Numbered from the stretch's first letter, positions 38,805 through 54,476 are shown. The stretch: DNA of 64,000 nucleotides from JAFMJV01 sp963800275 (GCA_963800275.1 CAWDAI010000002.1:372001-436000); one strand, 5' to 3'. Translations and numbers: made by a program. Notes: a model not told the origin generated them from the sequence alone.

Positions 38805-41051
38805 ATGACCGATCCTGTCCTCCAGTCGTTCTGTGAGCGCTGCGGCACGCGCTACACGGCGACAGACCCAGCTAGCAAGCCGGCCGATACCGGCGGGAAG
38901 GGCATGCTCGCTCGCTTCGGACGGCGAGGAGCGGAAGAGTCGGCCCCGGTCGCCGACCCCGCGCCCCTGACCACGTCGCCGGCAAGCGAAGCCTTCGCGG
39001 ACACCTTCAGCTTCTGCATGGATTGCCGCCAGTACACCTGCACCAAGTGCTGGAACGAGGAGGCCCACGCCTGCCTGTCCTGCCGACCGCCCGGCGGTGC
39101 GCGCGAGATGGGCAGCTCGGTCGTCTCCGGCGGCATGGTCGCGGGTGGAAGTGGGGCCGATCGCGCGGCACGTCCTGCGGTCGACGAGTGGGGTCGCCCG
39201 CTGGCTCCCGCGTCCGACTCGGGCGTGGGCTCGGAGCAGAGCAGCGGCAGCATCTTTGGTGGCGGCACCGGCGCGGTCGACCCCTGGCGTGGCGTGGTCT
39301 TCTCGCGCGACAGCAGCACCCCACCATCGGTCGAGAAGGAGGACCAGCCGGCCCCGACCATCGACTTCGCGGCACAGCGCGGTGCGCCGCCGGCAGCTGA
39401 GGCGTGGCCGCAGGCCGACCGGCGACCGGCTACCCCGCCCGCACCCGTCGGAGCCTGGCCCGATGTCGATCGCCGCCCGGCAGCCGCGCCCGAGCCACCG
39501 CGCGAACCGACCCCGGCACCCGCGCCCGAGCCACCGCGCGAACCGACCCCGGCACCCGCGCCCGAGCCACCGCGCGAACCGACCCCGGCACCCGCGCCCG
39601 AGCCACCGCGCGAACCGACCCCGGCACCCGCGCCCGAGCCACCGCCGATGGCTGCGTATGCGGCGCACGAATCGGAGACGGAGCCAGCTGCTGGGCCAAC
39701 CGCCGGCGAACCGGAGAACGACGATCCAGTCCTCGCCCCGGCCCTGCACGCGGCGCAGCGCTTCGAGCCACCCACCCCAGAACCGGAGGCCGACGAACCT
39801 GTGCCCGCCCGTGTCGATCCGGGGGATGCTGCTGTGGCCATCCCGGAAGCCCACGAGCCGACTGGCGCGGAGGAGCAGGAGCACGACGTCGAACCTGCGC
39901 GAGCGACAGCAGAAGCGTTCGCCTCCGCCCCCGAAGCGCCCACCCCTGCCGGTATCGAGGAAGCGGAAGTCGGCGACCCTCCCGCAGAGCCGGCCACCGT
40001 GATCGCAGGCGTTGGGGTGGACGACGATGCCGATCAGGCCGACGAGGATGTGGTCCAGGCGTCTCCGGCGGTGAGCCCTCCGCCGGCTGTCTCTGTACCG
40101 GGACCGTCCGCTTCTGCGGGAGCCGAACCGGAGCCATCAGAAGCGGACAGCACCGCCGAGGGCCTCGGCCAGGTGCAGGAGGAGTACAGCGCGGCTGCCG
40201 CTTTAGGCCTCATCGCCATGGAGGATCTTCCAGCCGAGGACGAAGGCCCGGACGAGGCGTTCGACTCGGGTTTCGATGTCGCGCGCATCTCCCCAGAGCC
40301 GCCGCCGCCGCAGGCCACGGAGCCGCCCCCGACGATCGTGCCCCCGCCCCCGACGGTCGTGCCGCCGACGGTCGTGCCACCGATCCAGCCGCCGCCGCCG
40401 CAGGCCACAGAGCCGCCGCCGCCGCCGGTCGTGGAGCCGCCACCGACGATCGTGCCCCCGCTCGAGCCGCCGCCGACGATCGAGCCGCCGACGGTAAACC
40501 CGCCGGCCACTCCATCGACAGTGCCGCCATCGGCCCCAGTCATGCCCGCGAGTCAGGTAGCACCGCCGCCTGCTCCGCAACTCCCAGCGATGCCGGCACC
40601 TTCGCCGGTACTGCCAGGCTCGGGACCGCCCCAGTACCCGGCCGCACCAGCACCCTTCCCACAGCCACCAGCTGCCCCGCCACAGCCACCGGCTGCCCCG
40701 CCACAGCCACCGGCTGCCCCGCCGCCCCAGGTGGCCCCGCCGCAGGGGCCCTTCAACCAACCGTATGCAGCCTCAACCGCGCCGACGCCCCCAGTGGAGT
40801 GGATACCTCGTCCTCCAGCGGGCGCACCACCGACCGTCCCGACTCCGCCACCGGGATACCAACCGGCACCATCGCCCGCCTCGGTCCAGCGGCCCCCGGC
40901 TTCTGCCTCGCAGGCCGGCTATCTGCCGCCCTCACCGGCCCGGCCACCACTCCAGCCGCCGCCCGCGGGCGCCCAGCAGTGCCCGAACTGTGGGCTGGCC
41001 ATCTCCGCCAAGGCGCGCTTCTGCCGCCGCTGTGGAGCGCCCCAGCGCTGA
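38805..41051 (+). CDS. Large proline-rich protein with N-terminal cysteine cluster and C-terminal zinc ribbon
   Basis: The 748-residue protein starts with FCERCGTRY, then FCMDCRQYTCTKCWNEEAHACLSC (grouped here as Cys pairs around residues 66-92), which could bind zinc in a B-box-like or ribbon fold. It ends with a zinc ribbon, CPNCGLAISAKARFCRRCG. Between them lie about 600 residues of low-complexity Pro/Ala/Glu sequence, including four PPREPTPAPAPE repeats and long PPPP/VPP stretches. There is no signal peptide or membrane helix. I do not know a function; the layout suggests a scaffold with two metal-bound ends. Proline-rich size is likely variable between strains because the DNA is repetitive. 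Confidence 0.75.
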   Translation: MTDPVLQSFCERCGTRYTATDPASKPADTGGKGMLARFGRRGAEESAPVADPAPLTTSPASEAFADTFSFCMDCRQYTCTKCWNEEAHACLSCRPPGGAREMGSSVVSGGMVAGGSGADRAARPAVDEWGRPLAPASDSGVGSEQSSGSIFGGGTGAVDPWRGVVFSRDSSTPPSVEKEDQPAPTIDFAAQRGAPPAAEAWPQADRRPATPPAPVGAWPDVDRRPAAAPEPPREPTPAPAPEPPREPTPAPAPEPPREPTPAPAPEPPREPTPAPAPEPPPMAAYAAHESETEPAAGPTAGEPENDDPVLAPALHAAQRFEPPTPEPEADEPVPARVDPGDAAVAIPEAHEPTGAEEQEHDVEPARATAEAFASAPEAPTPAGIEEAEVGDPPAEPATVIAGVGVDDDADQADEDVVQASPAVSPPPAVSVPGPSASAGAEPEPSEADSTAEGLGQVQEEYSAAAALGLIAMEDLPAEDEGPDEAFDSGFDVARISPEPPPPQATEPPPTIVPPPPTVVPPTVVPPIQPPPPQATEPPPPPVVEPPPTIVPPLEPPPTIEPPTVNPPATPSTVPPSAPVMPASQVAPPPAPQLPAMPAPSPVLPGSGPPQYPAAPAPFPQPPAAPPQPPAAPPQPPAAPPPQVAPPQGPFNQPYAASTAPTPPVEWIPRPPAGAPPTVPTPPPGYQPAPSPASVQRPPASASQAGYLPPSPARPPLQPPPAGAQQCPNCGLAISAKARFCRRCGAPQR
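39489..39644 (+). repeat. 36-bp tandem repeat, 4.3 copies
   Basis: Four identical 36-bp units from 39489 to 39632 and a partial fifth to 39644 encode the 12-residue repeat PEPPREPTPAPA. The identity between copies at the DNA level points to recent expansion. Confidence 0.92.
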
Positions 41052-41101
41052 GGCGCACGGCCCCGCGCCCAGCCGGTCCGGGCGTTGGGCCGGCCACGTG
41101 C

Positions 41102-42097
41102 CTAGAGCTTGACCACTCCCCTTCGCACCCGGCCGTGGTCCCGTCGCAGTCGCGCGAAGGCCGCCCCATAGATCAGCGCCTGGAACGTCAGGTTGAGCCA
41201 GATGAGCGCGATGAAGACGTTGCCCACGATGCCCAGGGTGAGCCAGTTGCGCACGAGCAGCGGAGCGATCCAGCCGAATAGTCCCGTGAAGCCGCCGATG
41301 ATGATGCCCACCGTGACGGCCGGCACGAAGGCCTCACGGAAGCTGGGGCCGTCGATAGGGATGGCGACGTAGACCCCGAGGGCCATGAGGAAGGCCACGC
41401 CCATGGCTCCCACGATGCCGATGGCCCCGCTGATCTGCTGCAGGTCGACCCCGCAGAGCTCGCCCAGATCCAGGTCACGTAGGACAGCCAGGTCGCGGCA
41501 TCGGGCGCCGATCCACTCGGTCAGGAAGGGCAGGATGAAGATCACGCCGATGGCCAGGATGAGCACGCCCAACACGACCACGACGGTGATCCCGCCGCGG
41601 ATCCGCGTGCGCAGGAAGTCCCGCCCGCCGGGTCCCGGGAACATCCGCTGCATCGCCCCCTGTAGGGCCCCGTAGAAGCCACTCGCGCCCCACAGCAGGC
41701 CGAGCAGGCCGACGATCGAGCCGGTGCGGCCGTTGTCCGCGAGACCGTCGATGACGAAGCTCGCGAGGTCGCTGATGGGGGCGATCTGTTCGACCACGCC
41801 GGAGATCAGCTCCGCTCGCAGGGTGGCATCTTCGATGAGCACACCCAGGAGGCTGACGAACAGGAGCAGGGTCGGGACCAGCGTGAAGAACGCGTAGTAG
41901 GCCAAGGCCCCCGCGAGCATGCCGCCGCCGCCGCGGTCGTAGGCGCGCATCACGTGCAGCAGCCCTTCGACGGGGCGAGCGCGCATGACGAGCCGCTGGA
42001 AGGCCTCGAGTCGGCCCCGCCAAGGGAGGACTGGCGGCAGCTTTCCCTCCTTGCCGCTCGTCGATGACGGCGGGGGTGATCCTCCCCCGCCGCTCAC
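41102..42097 (-). CDS. YihY/BrkB family integral membrane protein
   Basis: The 331-residue protein starts at GTG 42097, overlapping the previous stop (GTGA). It has about six hydrophobic helices and the family patterns GGGMLAGALAYYAFFTLVPT and LWGASGFYGALQGAMQRMF. The family was once called ribonuclease BN in error; its true function, perhaps lipid or solute transport, is unsettled. It is the last gene of a minus-strand run beginning at 43467. Confidence 0.9.
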   Translation of the reverse strand: MSGGGGSPPPSSTSGKEGKLPPVLPWRGRLEAFQRLVMRARPVEGLLHVMRAYDRGGGGMLAGALAYYAFFTLVPTLLLFVSLLGVLIEDATLRAELISGVVEQIAPISDLASFVIDGLADNGRTGSIVGLLGLLWGASGFYGALQGAMQRMFPGPGGRDFLRTRIRGGITVVVVLGVLILAIGVIFILPFLTEWIGARCRDLAVLRDLDLGELCGVDLQQISGAIGIVGAMGVAFLMALGVYVAIPIDGPSFREAFVPAVTVGIIIGGFTGLFGWIAPLLVRNWLTLGIVGNVFIALIWLNLTFQALIYGAAFARLRRDHGRVRRGVVKL

Positions 42098-42342
42098 CCT
42101 TCGAGTTCCTCGAACAACCCGGGCTGGACGTCAGCGGCCTTGACGCCCTTGCGTCGAGGTGGACGTAGCAGCGCGCGCACCTGAGCCCGGCGCACGTAGA
42201 TGTGCCGACCGGGCTGGATGGATTGGAGCTTGCCCGAGTGTGCCCAGCGGGCGAGGGTGGAGCGGCTGACCGGCACGCCGGCCTCAGCGAAGATGCGAGC
42301 GGCCTCGCTCAGGCTGATCCAGTCGGTCGCAGGACGGGGCAT
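42094..42342 (-). CDS. Excisionase/BldC-like helix-turn-helix DNA-binding protein
   Basis: The 82-residue protein has a MerR-like winged helix-turn-helix: ISLSEAARIFAEAGVPVSRSTLARWAHSGKL followed by the wing HIYVRRAQVRALL. Proteins of this size act as excisionases or as small regulators such as BldC. No phage integrase or mobile element is near, so a regulatory role is more likely. It is coupled to the BrkB gene by the GTGA overlap. Confidence 0.82.
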   Translation of the reverse strand: MPRPATDWISLSEAARIFAEAGVPVSRSTLARWAHSGKLQSIQPGRHIYVRRAQVRALLRPPRRKGVKAADVQPGLFEELEG

Positions 42343-42357
42343 GCTCGGACTCCCTCG

Positions 42358-42708
42358 TCAGTCGCTCTTGGCTGCAGCGGCGGGCTTGCTCTCGCCCGCG
42401 GTCGTCTTGGCCGCGCCGGCGTCTGCAGACGTCTTCTCCGCCGACTTGTCCCCACCTGAAACCTTCGACCCGTCCGGATCCTTGGACTCGCTGCCGCCGG
42501 ACGTGCCCTTGCTCGACGCTTTGCGAGCCTGGCTGGCCGCGTCCTTCTTGGCCCAGCCCGAACCCTTGAAGTGGATGGCCGGTGCGCTCAGCACCTTGTG
42601 CATCTTTCCTCCGCACTCGACGCAGGCATCCGGCCCGGCGTCGTTGATACCGTGCATGACCTCGATGAGACGACCACAGTCGGCACAGCGGTAATCGTAG
42701 AGTGGCAT
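42358..42708 (-). CDS. FmdB-family zinc ribbon protein
   Basis: The 116-residue protein starts with MPLYDYRCADCG, and a second Cys pair in DACVECGG completes the zinc ribbon (residues 8, 11, 29, 32). A conserved motif VLSAPAIHFKGSGWAKKD follows, typical of FmdB proteins, then a 60-residue Lys/Ser/Ala-rich disordered tail. FmdB proteins are putative regulators of unknown target. The gene is in the run with the zinc-ribbon protein, helix-turn-helix and BrkB genes. Confidence 0.88.
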   Translation of the reverse strand: MPLYDYRCADCGRLIEVMHGINDAGPDACVECGGKMHKVLSAPAIHFKGSGWAKKDAASQARKASSKGTSGGSESKDPDGSKVSGGDKSAEKTSADAGAAKTTAGESKPAAAAKSD

Positions 42709-42711
42709 CGT

Positions 42712-43467
42712 TCAGCCTCTGAGCATGCGCATGCCGCACTTGGGGCAGAAGAACGCACTCTTGCCCACCTGTGCGAAGTAACAATGGGGACACACCAGGC
42801 CGGCACCGGAGTCCGGCGGCAACGGGCGGTCCAGCTCGACCACCTCAGCGGCACCGCGGGTGCCCACGATCGAGACCAGCATCCGACCCAGATAGCGCGT
42901 CGCAGTCCGCTCGGTATCGCCGCGCACACCCTTGCCACCCCAGCCCACGATGCCGCGCACCATCTGGTCGCCCGTGACCTCGTCCCAGTAGGACGCGACC
43001 GCACCGATGATGCCCGAGTAGTCGGGGTAGCCACCCGAGTCGAGCGCGCCCTCGAGCAGGCAGATGGCGACCGACTCGAAGGCCGGGTCCACCGCGTCGA
43101 GGGTCTCGAGTACCTGCAGGCCGAAGCGGGTCACGGGCGAGCGCAAGTGGTGGGCATTCAGCCACTGCGAGGCTTCGATCGTGCGCATGATCGAGGGATT
43201 GGCGTCGGCCAACTGTGGATCGAGCGGCTCGACCAGCTCGATCGGGGTCTGGGCGAACTCTTCGAGCATGAGGGGCAGCGCCGCCACCGAGCTCTCGCCG
43301 GGCATGAAGCGCACACCCTTGCTGCTGCGCGCCCGATAGGTGAGCTTGAGCTCGAAATCCTCGGCAGGCGGCTCTTCGGTCAGGACGCCGGGATCGGGCA
43401 GGCCCAGGGAGCGGGGAGCGACCTCAGGCTCATCGGCCTTGGGTCGCTTGAGGAAGTCGAAGGTCAC
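42712..43467 (-). CDS. Hypothetical protein with C-terminal zinc ribbon
   Basis: The 251-residue protein starts at GTG 43467. It has no signal peptide. A central helical region (EASQWLNAHHLRSPVTRFGL) is followed at the extreme C-terminus by CPHCYFAQVGKSAFFCPKCGMRML, a clear zinc ribbon. I do not recognise the central domain. It is the first gene of the run ending with BrkB, 3 bp before the FmdB gene. Confidence 0.72.
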   Translation of the reverse strand: MTFDFLKRPKADEPEVAPRSLGLPDPGVLTEEPPAEDFELKLTYRARSSKGVRFMPGESSVAALPLMLEEFAQTPIELVEPLDPQLADANPSIMRTIEASQWLNAHHLRSPVTRFGLQVLETLDAVDPAFESVAICLLEGALDSGGYPDYSGIIGAVASYWDEVTGDQMVRGIVGWGGKGVRGDTERTATRYLGRMLVSIVGTRGAAEVVELDRPLPPDSGAGLVCPHCYFAQVGKSAFFCPKCGMRMLRG

Positions 43468-43582
43468 AGGCAGGTCCCTTGCGCGGCGGGCGACGGTTCA
43501 TCGACGTCCATCGTACCGTTTCGACGATCGGTGGCGGGCCAGTACCATCCTCTCCTGTCCCTCGGCCGCGGCGTGTGGAGGC

Positions 43583-46310
<2,728 letters not shown>

Positions 46311-46413
46311 GCCTGCGCTACTCCTGTGTGCATGGGGCTGGCCTCGCCGCCCGCAGGACGCACGAGGCCGGTCATCGCTCAGGCAGGCAGTCGCTGCCAG
46401 GCGGGCTCGAGTC

Positions 46414-46419
46414 TATCCT
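46414..46419 (+). promoter_or_regulatory. -10 box TATCCT upstream of 46453
   Basis: TATCCT is followed after 33 nt by ATG 46453, with GGTGAGG in the leader. It is divergent from valS. Confidence 0.4.
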
Positions 46420-46452
46420 AGGCCGGAGTCAGGACGAAGGTGAGGGTTTCCC

Positions 46453-47225
46453 ATGTGCTTCAGCGAGGACAGCCAGCCCCCGATCAGGCCCATCGCCGGT
46501 GCCTCGGTCGAGCACCATGAGCTGGTGATCACGGCTGCCGACGGCAACCGTTTCGCTGCCTTCCGTGCCGCTGCGACCGAACCCTCGGGTGACGCCATCC
46601 TGGTCCTGCCCGACGTGCGCGGTCTCTTCGGCTACTACGAGGAGCTGGCCCTTCGTTTCGCCGAGATCGGCGTCGATGCGCTGGCCCTCGACTACTACGG
46701 TCGGACAGCCGGGGCCTCTCGGCGCGATGCCGGGTTCCCCTTCGCCGAGCACACTCCGCGTACGACCTGGTCCGGGCTCCAGGCCGACGTCACCGCTGCC
46801 GCCGAGGCGCTGCGCGCGAGCGGTGGGGTGCGCCGGCTCTTCAGCCTCGGCTTCTGCTTCGGCGGCAGGGTGTCGTTGCTGCTCAGCAGCCTGCCCCAGC
46901 TCGGCATGGCCGGCGTGGTCGCGTTCTACGGTTGGCCGGTCGGCCCCTCCCGCAACGACACACCCGCCCCCATCGAACGCGTGGGCGACTTTCGCTCACC
47001 GGTCCTGGCCATCTTCGGCGGCGCCGACGAGAAGATCCCGGCAGCGCAGGTGGAGGCCTTCGAGGCCGCCCTTTCGGAGGCGGGCGTGTCGCACCAGGTG
47101 CTCACGTTCGCGGGCGCGCCGCACTCGTTCTTCGATCGCGGACAGGAGGCCTACGCCGACGCCTCGGCTCGGTCGTGGGCGGCCGTGCTCGAGATGCTCG
47201 GCCGGGACGAGGAGGGGAAGCCTGT

Positions 47226-47229
<4 letters not shown>
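46453..47229 (+). CDS. Dienelactone hydrolase family protein
   Basis: The 258-residue alpha/beta hydrolase has the cysteine nucleophile in FSLGFCFGGRVSLL, the acid in AIFGGADEKIP and the histidine in FAGAPHSFFDR. These are the Cys-Asp-His triad of dienelactone hydrolases. The family also includes esterases acting on many substrates, and nothing nearby indicates chlorocatechol breakdown. It converges on clpX; the stops share CTAG at 47226-47229. Confidence 0.88.
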
Positions 47230-48536
<1,307 letters not shown>

Positions 48537-48550
48537 GATGTGCGCTCTCC

Positions 48551-49230
<680 letters not shown>

Positions 49231-49234
<4 letters not shown>

Positions 49235-50688
49235 TCGTTCGACTCCTCCTGGAGCGGGCCACCGTCCGTGCTGACCTCGTCGGCCACCTCGCTGACGGGG
49301 TCGAGGACCACCTCGTCCTCCTCTTCCTCGTCATGGCTGTGCCCGTGCTGATGCTGCACGTTCTCGAATTCGGGGTGGGCCTCGATCCAGCGGTCCGCCA
49401 GCATCTCCACCGTCTGCGACCGGCGCAGCTGCGAACGGATGTAGTTGCGCCCGCGGTCACTGTCGAGGTACGCCTTGATCTGTTCGGTCGCCTCGGGATC
49501 GGCGTTGACCCGGTCTACCTCGGCCTGGACATCTTCGTCGGAGACCGTGATCTCCTCCTGCTCGGCGATGGCCCCGAGCACGAGCAGGACCTTGACGCGG
49601 TGCTCGGCCCCTTCCCGGTTGTCCTCGCGGAGGGTGGCCTCGTCCTTCTCCGTCACGCGCAGGTAGTCCTCGAAGCCGATCCCCTGCTGAGCCACGCGCA
49701 CCTTGAGTTCGTCGAGCATGACGCCCATCTCGCGCTCCACGAGCACCTCGGGCAGGTCCAGGGTGGCGTTGGCTACGGCGTATTCGATGATGCGGTCCAC
49801 GAACTGGTGACGGGCGCGATCGAGCGCGTTGATGCCCATGCGCTTCTCGAGATCGGCACGCAGCGCGGCCATGTCCGCGTAGTCGCCCACCTGGCCCGCG
49901 AAGGCGTCATCGGCCGCCGGCAGCTTGCGCTCCCGCAGCTCCAGCATGCGAGCGTGGAACTCGACCTCCGCGCCCTGCAGGTCCTCTTCAGCGTAGTCTT
50001 GCGGGAAGGTCACGCTGAAGGTACGTTCGTCGTCCTCCTTCATGCCCAGGAGGTTGGCCTCGAAGCCCGGGATCATGCGGTCCTTGCCCAGCACCAGCGG
50101 GAACCGATCTGACTGCGCACCTTCCACGGGCACGCCGTCCCGACGGCCCTCGAAGCTGATGACGGCGAAGTCCTCGTTCTCGGCCCCACGGTCTTCGACC
50201 GGGATGAGCGAGGCCTGCTGGTCCCGCAGCTGATCGATGACCTGGTCCACCTGTTCGTCGGTGACCTCGGCGACCTCCGGCGTAAAGGGATACTCGGTGT
50301 AGTCACCCAGGCTGACCTCCGGCCGCACCGGCAGCGTCACCTGGTAGGTCGCGCCGACGCCTTCCTCGAACCTGGTCCATTCGGGCTCCCGGGGCAGCTC
50401 CAGGACGTCCTTGCCGGACTCGGCCACGGCGGCGATGACGGTTCGCTGGTAGAGGTGCTCCCGCGCCTCGTCGTAGACCGGATCCGGTGCATCGGGGTCC
50501 GAGCGGTCGATGCCATAGGCACGTTCGATCATGGCCCGCGGTGCCTTGCCCGGACGGAAGCCCGGGACACGTGTGCGGCGGGCCAGGTGGCGAACGCCTT
50601 CGCTGATGGCGTTCTGGAGTTCCTTGTCGGTGAGCTGGACCTCCAGCACGATCGTGCTGCGGTCGCCTTCGCGGATGTCGGTGTTCAC
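49231..50688 (-). CDS. tig: Trigger factor with His- and acid-rich C-terminal tail
   Basis: The 485-residue chaperone starts at GTG 50688. The ribosome-binding signature GFRPGKAPRAMIERAYG is near residue 44, the PPIase domain lies around 160-250 (DFAVISFEGRRDGVPVEGAQ), and the helical substrate-binding region follows. The last 35 residues are unusual: HQHGHSHDEEEEDEVV and further acidic residues, a possible metal-binding or flexible tail. It is the first gene of the tig-clpP-clpX operon. Confidence 0.95.
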
Positions 50689-50728
50689 AAGTTCCTTGGC
50701 GTATCGATGATGTGGGAAGGTCCGCCCG

Positions 50729-50734
50729 AGTATA
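50729..50734 (-). promoter_or_regulatory. -10 box TATACT for tig-clpP-clpX
   Basis: The minus-strand TATACT lies 40 bp before GTG 50688, giving a leader of about 34 nt. A clear -35 box is not visible. Confidence 0.5.
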
Positions 50735-50793
50735 AGGAGCCATGACGGGTCATGTCCGCACCGGGCGAATGGCGGCGGTGAGCGCAGGCGCCG

Positions 50794-50799
50794 TACACT
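50794..50799 (+). promoter_or_regulatory. -10 box TACACT of the tRNA-Leu gene
   Basis: TACACT ends 10 bp before the tRNA 5' end, a usual spacing for a tRNA transcript with a very short 5' leader. Confidence 0.5.
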
Positions 50800-50809
50800 C
50801 TTGGCCGGC

Positions 50810-50895
50810 GCGGAAGTGGTGAAACGGCAGACACGCTGGCCTTAGGAGCCAGTGCCCGCGAGGGCGTGGGGGTTCGAGTCCCCCCTTCCGCACCA
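50810..50895 (+). tRNA. tRNA-Leu (anticodon UAG)
   Basis: The 86-nt class II tRNA has acceptor strands GCGGAAG (50810-50816) and CTTCCGC (50885-50891) followed by encoded ACCA. The anticodon arm is CTGGC-CTTAGGA-GCCAG, giving anticodon TAG for CUN leucine codons. The long variable arm GCCC-GCGA-GGGC and the T arm GGGGG-TTCGAGT-CCCCC are both well paired. Confidence 0.97.
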
Positions 50896-50903
50896 GCGAT
50901 CGT

Positions 50904-51545
50904 TCAGGTGGCCTTGGCGCGTGGAGCCTTCGCCCCCGGCTTCCCGGAGCGCTCCCGCTTGACTTTGCGCAGTGCGGCCCGGTCGGTCGCCCGATCCTCC
51001 TCGGCTTCCATCAGGCGCTGCACCAGCATGCGGGCACCGGCGGTACCCAGCGGGCCGGCGACGCGGTCGAAGGTGCGCCAGAAGGTGGCCTGTGGCGTTG
51101 TCTCCGCCCGCAGGCGCCCCTTGACGCGGAGGTACTCGGCGAAGTCCTTGTCGAGGGCGCGTCGGACCTCGGGGTCCTTGGCCAGGCCCGAGTCCTTCAG
51201 GACCTTCTCGATCTCCCTGGGCAGGAGGCCGTCATAGGGGTCGGGCCGCCGGGGCAAGACGCGTCTTCCGACCATCCGGATCATGCGCTTGGGCCCGCCG
51301 ACGAGGAGGAAGCCCGTGCCACCCACCAGCGCCGCCGTCCGGACCGGGTTACGCCGGATCTTGGCCGGGACATCGAGTGCCGAGCGCGAGGCCTCACCCA
51401 ACGTATCAAGCGCACCACCCAGGTCCACGCGAGCCGCCGCCAGCTCGTCGAGGGCAGCCGTCACCTCGGGGGACGGTGCGGGCTTGGCGGGCGAGGTCGC
51501 AGGGGCGTCGGTGGCCGGATCATCGCGGGCGGGGATGTCGCTCAT
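50904..51545 (-). CDS. Hypothetical protein with Pro/Ala-rich N-terminus, partner of the 51542 membrane protein
   Basis: ATG 51545 overlaps the upstream stop (ATGA). The 213-residue product has a disordered Pro/Ala-rich start (PATDAPATSPAKPAPSPEV), a helix (VTAALDELAAARVDLGGALD), a short hydrophobic stretch (TAALVGGTGFLLVGG) that may touch the membrane, and a long basic C-terminal region. I do not recognise the family. Coupling to a holin-like membrane protein suggests the two proteins act together. Confidence 0.65.
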   Translation of the reverse strand: MSDIPARDDPATDAPATSPAKPAPSPEVTAALDELAAARVDLGGALDTLGEASRSALDVPAKIRRNPVRTAALVGGTGFLLVGGPKRMIRMVGRRVLPRRPDPYDGLLPREIEKVLKDSGLAKDPEVRRALDKDFAEYLRVKGRLRAETTPQATFWRTFDRVAGPLGTAGARMLVQRLMEAEEDRATDRAALRKVKRERSGKPGAKAPRAKAT

Positions 51546-52369
51546 CGGCCCATCATCCTGTTCTTCTGCCGCTCCCACTGGTCCAGCAGGAAGGCCTTGG
51601 TGCCTTCGAAGGCGCTCATGGATGCGCGCGGCACGAGGTTGGCATAGCGAGCCTCTGGATCGAAGCCGCGACGGGAAGCGAGGATCGCGCCGGCCACCAG
51701 CCAGGTCACGAGCCCGACCGTCACGGACAGGCCGAGCACGCCGGCAGGGGCCTCATAGCGGGTGGAGGTCCAGATCGCGCCCACCAGACCGCCGGCCAGG
51801 AAGCTGGCCACGCCGAGGCCCACCAAGGTAGTGCCACGCAGTCCCGCGCGCCAGCCACCCACGAGGCCGATGAGCAGGACGATGACCCCGCCGATCACGA
51901 GGCCGCTCAGGGTGACCAGCCAGGCTTGGCCGAAGGGCAGCTGCTCGGTCATGAAGGTGCGATCGGCCCAGTCCCCGAGCGCCTCACCGAGCGTATTGCC
52001 GACGTTGCTCAGCAGGAGCGCAGCGAGGAGTACCCCGGCGGCCACTCCGATGAGCGAACCGAGCGCGAAGCGCCCAGCCTGGCCGCCGGCGAGATCGACG
52101 CCGATCAGAGCGATGACGATCACCGAGATGAGGATCCCGTGGATGATGCCCCAGCCCATCGAGCCGAAGAGCAGCTCGCCGAAGAAGAGGAAGCTGCCGA
52201 CGTACAGCAAGATGCCGGCCAGCACCGCCAGCACGAACGCGGCGAGGGCCAGGCCGACGATGATCCCGAGCTCTCGGCCGGCGACCGCCAGCTCCGCCTT
52301 GAGCAGCGCCGTGTGGGCGCCGAGCAGGCGCATGACAGCCGCGCGCACGCCATCGATGGAGTCGCGCAC
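51542..52369 (-). CDS. Phage holin-like / DUF1469-type integral membrane protein
   Basis: The 275-residue protein has an amphipathic N-terminal helix (MRLLGAHTALLKAELAVAGR) and then about six hydrophobic helices. The N-terminal part resembles the holin superfamily III/DUF1469 proteins of high-GC bacteria, which are not usually phage-encoded. GTG 52369 with nearby GGAG is used as start, but the frame is open and protein-like upstream (TDTPDPRDRPQDEASEKPR) to a CTG/ATC region near 52485, so a longer product is possible. A -10 box TATGCT lies at 52551-52546. Confidence 0.68.
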   Translation of the reverse strand: MRDSIDGVRAAVMRLLGAHTALLKAELAVAGRELGIIVGLALAAFVLAVLAGILLYVGSFLFFGELLFGSMGWGIIHGILISVIVIALIGVDLAGGQAGRFALGSLIGVAAGVLLAALLLSNVGNTLGEALGDWADRTFMTEQLPFGQAWLVTLSGLVIGGVIVLLIGLVGGWRAGLRGTTLVGLGVASFLAGGLVGAIWTSTRYEAPAGVLGLSVTVGLVTWLVAGAILASRRGFDPEARYANLVPRASMSAFEGTKAFLLDQWERQKNRMMGR

Positions 52370-52545
52370 ACCCGGCTCCGCCGTGGGCTCCTCCTCGCGG
52401 CCGGCGCCTGCGGTGGCTCCCGGGGTCCGAGGCTTCTCGGAAGCCTCGTCCTGCGGGCGATCTCGTGGGTCTGGCGTGTCGGTCAGGATCGAGCCTCGTC
52501 TCTGGTCAGGCCCGGAGCGGGCCAGCGCGTCGCTGTGGTCCCTTC

Positions 52546-52551
52546 AGCATA
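52546..52551 (-). promoter_or_regulatory. -10 box TATGCT for the 52369-50904 gene pair
   Basis: The minus-strand TATGCT is just downstream of the groEL terminator and would begin transcription near 52539. It includes the TGA that closes the upstream frame only partly, so a start near 52485 remains open. Confidence 0.4.
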
Positions 52552-52599
52552 CCTGAGCGCACCTCGGCCACGCCTTTCGTACGCCTTGCATGTGACGTG

Positions 52600-52629
52600 A
52601 AGGAGCCCGGCCGCTGGGCCGGGCTCCTT
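52600..52629 (-). terminator. Terminator of groEL
   Basis: A perfect 13-bp stem, AAGGAGCCCGGCC (52600-52612) with GGCCGGGCTCCTT (52617-52629), has a 4-base loop and lies 38 bp after the groEL stop. A T-run is absent. Confidence 0.8.
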
Positions 52630-52666
52630 CGTCGTGGCGAACGGGGCCCGTGTCGCCCCGGGTTGG

Positions 52667-54328
<1,662 letters not shown>

Positions 54329-54449
54329 CTTTCCTCCCTGTTGTGCGCGTCAAGCGCCTCGTTGCCACGTGCCGTCACGCTGGCGGGCTCTTGTTCCGCG
54401 CCGGTCTGGTGACCCCGTTGCAGCGGCGCGCGGCGCCGTTGCGTGGTGG

Positions 54450-54476
54450 TTAGCACTCTCAGGGTTAGAGTGATAA
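54450..54476. promoter_or_regulatory. CIRCE element (HrcA operator)
   Basis: TTAGCACTC (54450-54458), nine bases, then GAGTGATAA (54468-54476) match the CIRCE consensus with one change (A for C in the second arm). It lies 122 bp upstream of groEL and is the binding site for the heat-shock repressor HrcA. Confidence 0.92.

Noticed and set aside
39404..41281. 625-codon plus-strand frame overlapping the proline-rich gene
   Set aside because: It is an Arg/Gly/Ala-rich alternate frame of repetitive GC-rich DNA; the chosen frame has paired zinc-binding ends.
42094..42342. Phage excisionase implying an integrated element
   Set aside because: No integrase, attachment repeats or phage genes are nearby, and the gene is embedded in a housekeeping-like operon.
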